Shown here one piece after another: positions 56,827 to 64,000 of a stretch of 64,000 nt of DNA (the first letter of the stretch is position 1; every line of letters starts with the position of its first letter). Position numbers and translations under genes: made by a program. This DNA is from Isoetes taiwanensis (taxonomy: Eukaryota; Streptophyta; Lycopodiopsida; Isoetales; Isoetaceae), in NCBI GenBank assembly GCA_021234155.1, contig JAJEKV010000022.1, positions 9,552,934 through 9,616,933 of the forward strand. The letters are read 5' to 3'. The notes beneath the pieces are model-generated. The model saw nothing but the letters and a program-made list of their open reading frames with translations. It did no database searches and had not been told where the DNA came from.

Positions 56827-58083
56827 TTTATGAAGACGTATTTCAAGATTCGAAGTAGCTACTTCTGGCCGGGAATGAAGAAACAGATAGCCAGATATAT
56901 TCAGGAATGTCAGTTGTGCCAGCAGATCAAGGCAGAGCAGCTTCAGATTCCGGGAGCTTTGGAACCTTTAGCAGTGCCCAATGCAAAGTGGGAAGTAATA
57001 AGCGTGGATTTTATTACAGGACTTCCTAAGACTCCTCGAGGCAAAGATGCACTAATGGTGGTCGTAGATAAATTATCTAAGATGGCACACTTCGTGCCTT
57101 GCAAAACTACGGACACAGCCTTAGACATTGCCATTCTATTTGTAAAGGAGATTTTTAGACTCCACGGCATGCCTCGAGAGATAATATCAGATAGGGATTC
57201 TAAGTTCATGAGTGCTTTCTGGCAGGATCTTTTTGCCACGATCCAGACCAAGCTCTCGATGAGCACAGCTTACCATCCTCAGACGGATGGCCAGACGGAG
57301 CGAACGAATCGCATCATCGAAGATATGCTCAGAAGTTATGTATGGAATAAGCAATCCAAGTGGGATGATTTCATCCACTTGGTAGAATTCGCCTACAATA
57401 GTACGAAGCAGGAGTCATCGCAGATGTCTCCCTTCATGATCAATTACGGGTACCAGTGCCTCACCCCGGATACTTGGCACAATCCTGTGTCAAAGGTCAA
57501 AGTATCCCAGCAAATGCTAGGAGATATGCAGCAGCTGGTGGAAGAAGTAAGGGGGTACCTTCTGACAGCAAGAAGTCGACAGAAGAGTGTAGCCGACAGG
57601 CACAGGACCGTAAGGGAATTCAAGGTGGGCGACAAGGTATGGTTGAAGATCAAGGTGAAGCAAGCAAAGCTTCGTATTGGGAATTGCAAGAAGCTCGCCC
57701 CTAGGTGGGCCGGTCCATTCAAGATCTTGGAGAGAGTGGGCTCTCAGGCCTACAAGTTGGATCTCCCGGCGCACCTTAAAGTCCACAAGGTCTTTCACGT
57801 AAGTTTATTGAAAAGGCACGATCCTAACCCTGATGAGGTTTTGGATACTCCAACTTTGTTGGAAATGACTGAGGAGCAAGTTGAAATTGTGCCTGAATTG
57901 CTTCTTGATAAGTCATTCAAGAAGACTAGGAGGTCTCAGTTCCTCCAGTATTTGGTCAAGTGGAAACACTTGCCCGTGGAAGACGCGACATGTGTATTGA
58001 AGCAGGATTTGGAGAAACAATACCCAGAATTCATGAAGGAGTTTGATGGGCGAGTCGTCTCCGAGCTCGTCGACGCCGACTAG
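56827..58083 (+). pseudogene. Family X pol: integrase and chromodomain
   Basis: Directly after the TGA the same frame continues: FMKTYFKIRSSYFWPGMKKQ, YIQECQLCQQIKAEQL (CX2C of the HHCC motif), WEVISVDFITGLPKT (D1), IISDRDSKFMSAFW (D2), TAYHPQTDGQTERTNRIIED (E), FIHLVEFAYNSTKQESSQMS, REFKVGDKVWLKIKVKQAKL and LDLPAHLKVHKVFHVSLLK. The chromodomain FLQYLVKWKHLPVEDATCVL has C in place of the second W. Stop TAG at 58081-58083. This is the best-preserved pol in the window; all three catalytic residues are intact. Confidence 0.93.
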
Positions 58084-58915
58084 CCATGAGGTTAGCTTAG
58101 TATGTTTCTTAGTTAGCCTTAGCTCTGGCATATGTATTCTAGTTAGTAGAGTGCATGTGCCAGAATCTTGGAACGTGTAGGCGATGATAAGATATGCCTT
58201 TAAGCCATTCTCTAGGCCAACACGCACCAAGATGTGCGCATGACCAGTAGGGTCATGGAGAGAGGAAGTGAGGCATGGTGGGCGATGATGGGATATTTAT
58301 CGGATGCTCTCTATGCCACGATGTGGGGCTCGCGCACCTGACCATAGAGGGGTCATGGTGAAGGTTAAAGTGATCATGTGCGATGATGGGATCGTGAGAC
58401 GTTCCCTAGCTTGAAACCCTCGGGGCATGATGCACTGGGAGTACTCGGCAACGGGTAACCGAGTATAAGGTAGCACATGGGCGATGATAGAAGCATCTTA
58501 AATGTTCCTTAAGCTCAAATCCTTAGGGGCCATGATTGGGTGCAAGGTAATAGGGTAACCTTGAGCTGGTAGTTTGGCTCAAAGAGGTAGGTAAGGGGGG
58601 TGGTCCCCTAAAACCACAATTATTAACTTAACTAACGTAATGTGTTACTCGTTCAGGGCGAGCATAGGGGAGCACCGACGGGAGCACATTACGTGGAGGC
58701 GGGGAGGCATAATTTAGACTTAGAAATTATGAACCCTAATGTTATGTGCTAATGTTTTGACTTACTATAGCATTACTGTTGTTAAGGCTATATAATATAA
58801 TTTTGTATAAGTATAAATATAGCCTATACTATACGTTGATTGAATAATAGAAATTGCATGTATCTTGTTTTTGCAGGAGCGTGTAGTGTAGTTACCTTAG
58901 TGTAATTCTGAGGAC
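58084..58915 (+). repeat. 3' untranslated region of family X with ~100-bp tandem repeat
   Basis: GCGATGAT recurs at 58181, 58282, 58380 and 58481, i.e. every 98-101 bp. Around each copy are diverged TTAARC/CCTTRAGC, GGGTCATG or GGCATGAT and GGTAA blocks. Four degenerate units of a tandem repeat are implied between about 58181 and 58580. The rest is AT-rich, non-coding. Confidence 0.7.
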
Positions 58916-58931
58916 AGTAAGGGGGGGAGAA
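58916..58931 (+). other. Polypurine tract of family X
   Basis: AGTAAGGGGGGGAGAA directly before TGTGATGTTCC, the LTR start. It marks the following LTR as the 3' LTR. Confidence 0.88.
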
Positions 58932-59804
58932 TGTGATGTTCCAGGGGAATATACGCCATAAATATGTATATTCCTGGACCCGTCACTATACAAGTCTACC
59001 CTTGTAGCCTTGTATACCTTAGGAAGTGGCAATGGGTGCACATCTAAGTTAAATGCTTAACTTAGATAACCTTAGGATAAGGCCCATTTCCACATGGCCT
59101 TATCCCATTGGGCAACCGCCACACGGCCCCACCCCATTGGTGCCACGTGGCATCCCATGTGGACCCTAACTTATATTAGCACAAACCCTAACCCTAGACC
59201 TCTTTTCCTGACCCTAGCACCCTGAGACTCATCTTTTTCGAAACTCCATTTCGGCGCCGTTTCGTGGCATAGGCTAGTCAGCGACCCGAGTGTGGATTCG
59301 ATCTTGGAGCAAGTGCAGCTTCGACCAATTCGAAGACCATGGAGACGCCAGGGTTTGGAGGGAGTGCTTTTGGAGCAGGTATGTAGAGTAGTGCTCTTGG
59401 TAGATCATCTGGAAGTTAGCACTCCAGATTGGTTAGTATTTCGTATCTAGAGTAGAGCCATCCTAGAACCCTTATTCAACACCTTGAACCCTAATCAAGG
59501 AACCCTAACTGTAAGTTAGATATGTATGAGTAGGTTAAGATGTTCTTATTATGATTATCATGATATGATGTTATGTGATGTTGGTTGATCATGTTTGCTC
59601 CTCTTGTATTGGAAAGGGGGGTAGAGACCTAGGGCCATATGTAGTATGCTCTTAGTTTAGATCCCTTAGTTCCTATTAGTTGCGGCCTGTGCATAAGAGC
59701 CCACCGGGCTATTGGGGCTATGACGTGACTCAGCACTACACAACGGGGCTAGAGACAATACAGATGGGGGATCCCTGTTGAGCATGGCTACTGGGGATCC
59801 CTTA
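58932..59804 (+). mobile_element. 3' LTR of family X, interrupted
   Basis: Starts TGTGATGTTCCAGGGGAATA. It includes the same blocks as the truncated LTR at 27.4-28.0 kb, plus a roughly 400-bp section (59025-59440: GGCACGTGG..., CTAACCCTAGACC) that is absent there. It is cut at 59804 (GGGGATCCCTTA) by the family Y LTR; the remainder is beyond the window. Confidence 0.88.
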
Positions 59805-61423
59805 TGTGACGTTCCAAGTATTTATACGGTATACGTATAAATATACCGACACGTCACCCAGTAAAGGTACGCCACCATGGGGTATTATAACCTTAGAGGG
59901 TTGACCTAAAAGGGGTTAAATTAGCTATGCTAATTTAATCATTAAGGATAATAACCTATGATTAGGGAATTAATGTCTTAAGTGATTAATTAGGTTAATC
60001 AATGCTTTGGAAAGGCGCCACCTGGCCTAAATCGATTGGCCAGCATGGGGAATTCCAAATTGGGCCATCAACTTGACCCCTATCCCTAATTGACTCCTAA
60101 AATCGATCAAGAGGAGCAGCAATTGAGCGCCCACCTTGCCAAGCACCTTTACCTGTGTGTCCAGAGCTGAGCGCCAAGTCCAGGGAAGATGGAAGCACCA
60201 AATGACAACGGATCCAGCAGGAACTCAGGTGGGTGGTTAGTATATCTTGAGGATTCTAGAGTAGCGCCCCTGTTGGGCACTTGTTGTGTTTATTTCTTCT
60301 GTTCTCTCTGTGCTTTACTTGTAGGAACTAACCCTTGATTGTAAAGGTGAGTTCTCTTTATTTCTGATTCTGGTCTTGCTCTTAAAGGATGGATTGATAG
60401 TTCTTTGCATAGTATTACTCTGGAAATGGGGGAATTAAGGGGGGTAGAGACTTCTGAGCCATGTTAGTAGTATACTCCTAGGTTGAACCCTGTATTTCCC
60501 ATTAAATGCGGCCTGTGTGCAAGAGACCACCGGGTCGTAGACGCTATGGAATGGCTTAACACCAGAGAAGGGACACAGTGGTGAAGTGGGGGTGGGGTCT
60601 TGCACGAACATAAAAGGCTCATGAGACTCCCTACATGGGGGCTAGGCGATAGCCTGTCCACCGGAGAGGGCCGGGTATGGGTCTGACACTCCCTGGGTGT
60701 AGTGGTGTGACCCGTATGGGGCACCATGCACTTTGAGTAGATTTAGGGTGAGTAAGTCGGGTACGGATGCGGGGGTCGCTGATGCGGCACGTATTCTCTA
60801 GCTCACCCATGGAACCACTGTGATCCTGGAAGGGGACGCTTCCCTGACCTGCCTCATCGGACCGGGGCGTCATGAACCCCGAGTAGGCCCAAAGGGTGAT
60901 TCCTTGAGCTGCGTCTCCCAGGAAGGCTATAGCGGCCATAGCGTGAATCCCACCCATCCGCAAAAGTGTGCACAGGAGGGGCGGATGGAGTGGACAACCC
61001 TAGCCACTGTTCTATGCCAGCCAACGCCAGGTTATACCTCTGTCTGCTGATCTCTTGAGACCGAGCCGTCAGTCCATCCTCACAGGAGTCCGAGCCGGGG
61101 TAGAACCTGGGGATTTGGGGTGTTTCCTTAGGATTAGATGCATCTTCTTTGCCGTTGGTATTTGGATGGATGTGCCACCCTTCGTGGTGGTTATTTATAT
61201 ATGATTTATGCTGTGTGCTAACCTTGTATTCATGCTTCCGCGACTTAGGAGTCCCATTGAAGGCGTGGGCCGAATGACTCCTCTGTGTCCTTCACTCGGG
61301 CATCTTTCTATAGATGGCCCGGGATAGACGGAGGGCCCTGCTCATGGTGAGATGGTCGCCATGGGAGGGGAAAGTCCCCGTATGTATACGATCAGGTGTC
61401 GTATATATTCAGGGAACGTCACG
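59805..61423 (+). mobile_element. 5' LTR of the family Y element (1.6 kb)
   Basis: Begins TGTGACGTTCCAAGTATTTA and ends ATTCAGGGAACGTCACG next to the primer site. It shares landmarks with LTRs A and X in the same order (GGGGTAGAGACTTCTGAGCC, GCGGCCTGTGTGCAAGAGAC, AAGTGTGCACAGGAGGGGCG, GGATGTGCCACCCTTCGTGG), so A, X and Y are sister families. The target duplication partner lies beyond the right edge. Confidence 0.9.
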
Positions 61424-61424
61424 A

Positions 61425-61436
61425 TGGTATCAGAGC
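61425..61436 (+). other. Primer binding site of family Y (initiator tRNA-Met type)
   Basis: TGGTATCAGAGC follows the LTR end within a base or two. It shows that the sequence to the right is the internal region of a plus-strand element, including the histone-like ORF. Confidence 0.92.
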
Positions 61437-62029
61437 ATGGTTTTGGGAAACCAAACTATTGCACCGGCCACATACTAACTCGTTAGATCGCTATTTAGTG
61501 AGTGAGGAATTTTGGAGTAGTTTGAGATTTGGGCGGTGTATTAGATGTTGCCATGGTTAATTCAATGTGGTTTAAGTGTAATTTTGGGGATGAGTACCCG
61601 GCGCAAAACCCTAACCCTAATCGGCAGGCAGGGGGTACCCGGTGTTCTGGCCGCGGCGACGGTGTGGCGAGGTCGAGGTAGGGCCTGTCCCGCCGCCCTA
61701 ATTTGATTTAAAAAAAAAAAAAAAAACCCTAAGCTGCGAGCAGGGGGTACCCGGACGCTCCTGGCGGCCGTAGCAGGGTCGAGGTAGGGGGTGCCCGCCG
61801 CCCTAATTTCGCGTTTCCGCCCGTTTTTATTTTTTTTGGGTAAAAATTGAAATTTAGGTCAAGGGTCATATTTTTCATTATTTCTCTTAACGTTGGTTGC
61901 TTCCCTGAGCTCCGCCTAGCCGCCATAGCCGCCGAACCTCAAGCTTTCTTCCGCCATAGCCCTTTCTGTTTGCAACCTCGTCCCTCGCCTATCTACCCTA
62001 AGCGCCTACCCAGCGCCCACTTATTAGGG
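61437..62029 (+). repeat. 5' leader of family Y with a diverged direct repeat
   Basis: GC-rich units at about 61630-61704 and 61741-61808 both run GCAGGGGGTACCCGG ... GGTCGAGGTAGGG...CCCGCCGCCCTAATT. A 17-A tract lies between them at 61711-61727. No coding motif before ATG 62030. Confidence 0.75.
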
Positions 62030-62707
62030 ATGGAGGAAGCCAAGCAAGTGTACAAACGGCTGCCCCGCTATTCTAGATGCTCCATAGCTTCTTTGATGGC
62101 CGAACTTTTGCCACGTCCAAACCCAACTGCCGAAATGGAAGCCAAAACTGAGGAGTTGCTGGAACACTTTGCGAAGCGTTTCTATGAAGGGACTAGGATA
62201 CCATACCCGCTCTTCTGCTATAACAAGCGCTTCGTATATAAGCTTAACGCCATGCGGGAGTCCTACACCGTAATTGAGGAGGCAGATGGCGTCCAGCAGT
62301 ATGCACGGTTTTGCCCATCAGAAGGGGATGAGCAGGCTGAAGCCGAGGCCATACAGATGCAGGCCCATAACATCCTTCAAATGGCACAAGCAGCGGACCT
62401 CCAATGGCTTGCAGCCGATGATCCTGCTGCGCAAGCTCAAGGGTACCGTTACCTTGGAAATGGGATGTGTCTCTTTGGCGGTGGTTCGTATACCCTCCCA
62501 TCTTTTTCGTATGAGGAGGAAACTAATCGTATCATTTGGGAAGCCGGAACACCCCCATTCTTCACCGATCAGTTCCAACGGGCTGTCGAGCAGAACATGC
62601 AGGCCAACCCTCCACGGTATTTCCTGGAGCTTAAGCGAAGAACGGACGTTCGGATAGCCAGGGAAAAACGAGCAGAGGAGCGGCAAAGACTCGGCACAAT
62701 CACGTAA
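62030..62707 (+). CDS. ORF1 of family Y, N-terminal part, unknown domain (225 aa)
   Basis: The first ATG after the leader gives MEEAKQVYKRLPRYSRCSIA, HFAKRFYEGTRIPYPLFCYN, FVYKLNAMRESYTVIEEADG, an acidic/Gln-rich middle, LGNGMCLFGGGSYTLPSFSY, and NPPRYFLELKRRTDVRIARE then KRAEERQRLG before the stop at 62707. No family was recognised. The C-terminal Arg/Glu-rich helix resumes in another frame at 62802 (QRAREATEAVKERLRKEEEE), so the ORF probably once ran on into the H3-like domain. An alternative start upstream in the frame (61847) is possible but would lie in the leader. Confidence 0.6.
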   Translation: MEEAKQVYKRLPRYSRCSIASLMAELLPRPNPTAEMEAKTEELLEHFAKRFYEGTRIPYPLFCYNKRFVYKLNAMRESYTVIEEADGVQQYARFCPSEGDEQAEAEAIQMQAHNILQMAQAADLQWLAADDPAAQAQGYRYLGNGMCLFGGGSYTLPSFSYEEETNRIIWEAGTPPFFTDQFQRAVEQNMQANPPRYFLELKRRTDVRIAREKRAEERQRLGTIT

Positions 62708-62801
62708 GGAAACTCACTTGGATGTAGGAGGCCGCTAAGCCGTGGAAGATACCCTCCATGCACGGCCAGGTTGGAACAGAGCAGATTAGGAAAAGAATGC
62801 G

Positions 62802-63362
62802 ATGGGCAGAAAGCAGAGGGCGAGAGAAGCAACAGAAGCAGTTAAGGAGCGGCTTAGGAAGGAAGAGGAAGAACGGGGTCGTCTGGATAGACAAGATCCG
62901 CCACCTACGAGCAATCCTTTCCATCGCAGAAAGCGAAAGAGTACGGCCCGTAAATCCGGTGCACAGTACAGGGAGCAGCTCAAGGCTCGGGGTGGTGTCG
63001 CCAGAGCTGCAGGGGACAATCAGCGGGATGAGATCATCCAAAAGGCCCGTCATCCAAGGACAGGGGAAAACTCTTCACGAGCCCCCCAAGAAAACCAAAG
63101 AGGAAGCATCGGTTCAAAGCAGGTACGGTAGCACTGCGGGAAATAAGGAAGTACCAGAAGTCCACCGAATTCTTGCTGCGTAAACTTCCTTTCCGACTTA
63201 CGGTTTCAAATGCATGCAATTCTCGCACTTCAGGAAGCGGCCGAAGCTTATCTAGTAGCCCTCTTCAGGGACGCCAATCCATGCGCCATTCATGCTAAAC
63301 GTGTCATTATAATGCCGAAGGACCTCCAGTTGGCACGCCGGATCCGAGGGGAACGGTCGTGA
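62802..63362 (+). pseudogene. Histone H3-like domain in the family Y retroelement
   Basis: Tail (62802-63050): coiled ERLRKEEEERGRLDRQ, then RRKRKSTARKSGAQYREQLK and ARGGVARAAG, which follows the H3 tail order (K-x-TARKS...R-x-QL...AR..). Core in a second frame (63092-63193): [34 protein letters not shown]. After a shift (63195-63362): [55 protein letters not shown], stop. The segment expected between KLPF and DLRFQ (about 13 residues of alpha-1/loop 1, QRLVREIAQDFKT in H3) is missing with a net 38-nt deletion. No introns are seen. The identity is unmistakable; coding capacity is lost. Confidence 0.9.
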
Positions 63363-63679
63363 GAATGTTAAGTTGTAATATCGATGTACTCTTTTTATAT
63401 ATTAATATATCACTAAGTTCAAGTTTTCCCATCTTAATATGATGATCAAATCTCTCCTCTTGTGATTGTTATCTAAGGTTCTGAATGAGACACCGTGATA
63501 ATCATAATAATCGTAATGGAAAAAAAAAATAAAAAAAATAAAATAAAATAATAATAATAATTAGCTGGCGCCTCGAACTCCGTGCGTGAATATTTAAAGA
63601 GTCATATTCACTTAGGGTTTGTCATTCTCTTCAGTCGTCCTTCTTGTTTTCGCTCCTCCTTCTTTGTCTCTTCCTTCTC
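63363..63679 (+). promoter_or_regulatory. Spacer with terminator-like and TATA-like sequence before ORF2
   Basis: TTTTTATATATTAATATATC follows the H3 stop closely. A low-complexity A/T tract (63519-63562) precedes TATTTAAAG at 63591 and a pyrimidine-rich leader (CTCTTCAGTCGTCCTTC) that leads to ATG 63680. The layout parallels that before ORF2 in the A/B element. Confidence 0.45.
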
Positions 63680-64000
63680 ATGGATTATGAAGGCCGTTTA
63701 GCCTGGTACATGGGAGGCGAGTAGTGGGATCCTCAGGTCCCCTACCCTCTTCTAGACCCTCTCCTGCAGTGCAAGGTTGATCTTGTTGACAACATGCGGG
63801 CACACCCTCATTATGATGTCTTTCTTGAGTTTTACAATGAGGAAATCCTACCGCAGGCAGAACTTTTGAGCGAGCCGCCTCAACCTCATCTCCACAAGGA
63901 CCTTTTATCGCAGATGTTGGGGGATGACCGTCACGGCGATGAGATTCTTAGGGGCATTGTCAGACGTGCTAAGCACGCCCCCATTCTTGACCTCGGCTCC
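63680..64000 (+). pseudogene. ORF2 of family Y, start only
   Basis: Reads MDYEGRLAWYMGGE, a TAG stop at 63722-63724, then in the same frame WDPQVPYPLLDPLLQCKVDL, VDNMRAHPHYDVFLEFYNEE, ILPQAELLSEPPQPHLHKDL and GDEILRGIVRRAKHAPILDL to the window edge. No family recognised. The layout resembles ORF2 of the A/B element (GRLEAM ... VPIFEADVNDIFK ... NPTYRQVLAEFQ ... LVQSP). If the TAG is real the copy is defective. Confidence 0.5.

Noticed and set aside
62802-63362. Functional host CENH3 or H3 gene
   Set aside because: Two frame changes, a deleted alpha-1/loop 1 segment, no introns where plant CENH3 genes have them, and position just inside an LTR and primer site all argue against it.

Overview
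The window is nuclear DNA of a land plant. It carries intron-poor PLS-class PPR repeats, several nested Ty3/gypsy LTR retrotransposons with plant-type TGGTATCAGAGC primer sites, a tRNA-derived SINE and spliceosomal introns with GTAAG donors. A large, transposon-rich genome is implied. A fern or other seed-free plant is my best guess, from gene style and the mix of DNA transposons; the sequence does not prove it.

Layout. 1-1.3 kb: the 3' part of a PPR gene. 2.2-4.7 kb: two decayed Merlin/IS1595-type transposase copies. 4.7-6.9 kb: minus-strand hypothetical exons. 7-14.8 kb: mostly non-coding, with a small conserved two-exon gene (11.2-12.0 kb) and a SINE with an 18-bp target duplication (12.2-12.5 kb). 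14.8-20.1 kb: a minus-strand Ty3/gypsy RT fragment, then gag and protease, primer site and LTR of a minus-strand element. 20.1-27.1 kb: a broken FCP1/NIF-like phosphatase gene (+) converging on a broken transposase-like gene (-). 27.4-28.0 kb: a truncated LTR. 28.8-29.8 kb: a PPR pseudogene.

31-64 kb is a nest of related chromoviruses. Family X (pol 31.0-31.35 and 55.7-58.1 kb, 3' LTR from 58.93 kb) is split inside its reverse transcriptase by a family A/B element with 1.7-kb LTRs (31.35-33.04 kb; 43.05-55.73 kb) and GGGAG target duplications. LTR B is itself split by an 11-kb minus-strand Ty3/gypsy element of probable Tat type (44.5-55.5 kb). The LTR of family X at 59.8 kb is split by a family Y element, which runs off the right edge.

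The most unusual content is in the upstream internal regions of the A/B and Y elements. Before gag, in sense orientation, both carry an ORF ending in a histone H3/CENH3-like fold (34.5-35.0 kb; 62.8-63.4 kb). After a short TATA-containing spacer comes a second ORF of unknown type (35.7-37.2 kb; 63.68 kb to the edge). Y shows LTR, primer site, ORF1/H3, ORF2 in order. A/B shows H3, ORF2, gag, protease, RT, RNase H, integrase, chromodomain, LTR. Both H3 copies are frameshifted here. The shared arrangement suggests that a lineage of chromoviruses acquired a histone cargo.

Reading frames in 34-43 kb carry very many small indels, whereas the homologous 55.7-58.1 kb pol is almost intact. That difference may be age or poor consensus quality, so broken frames should be read with care.
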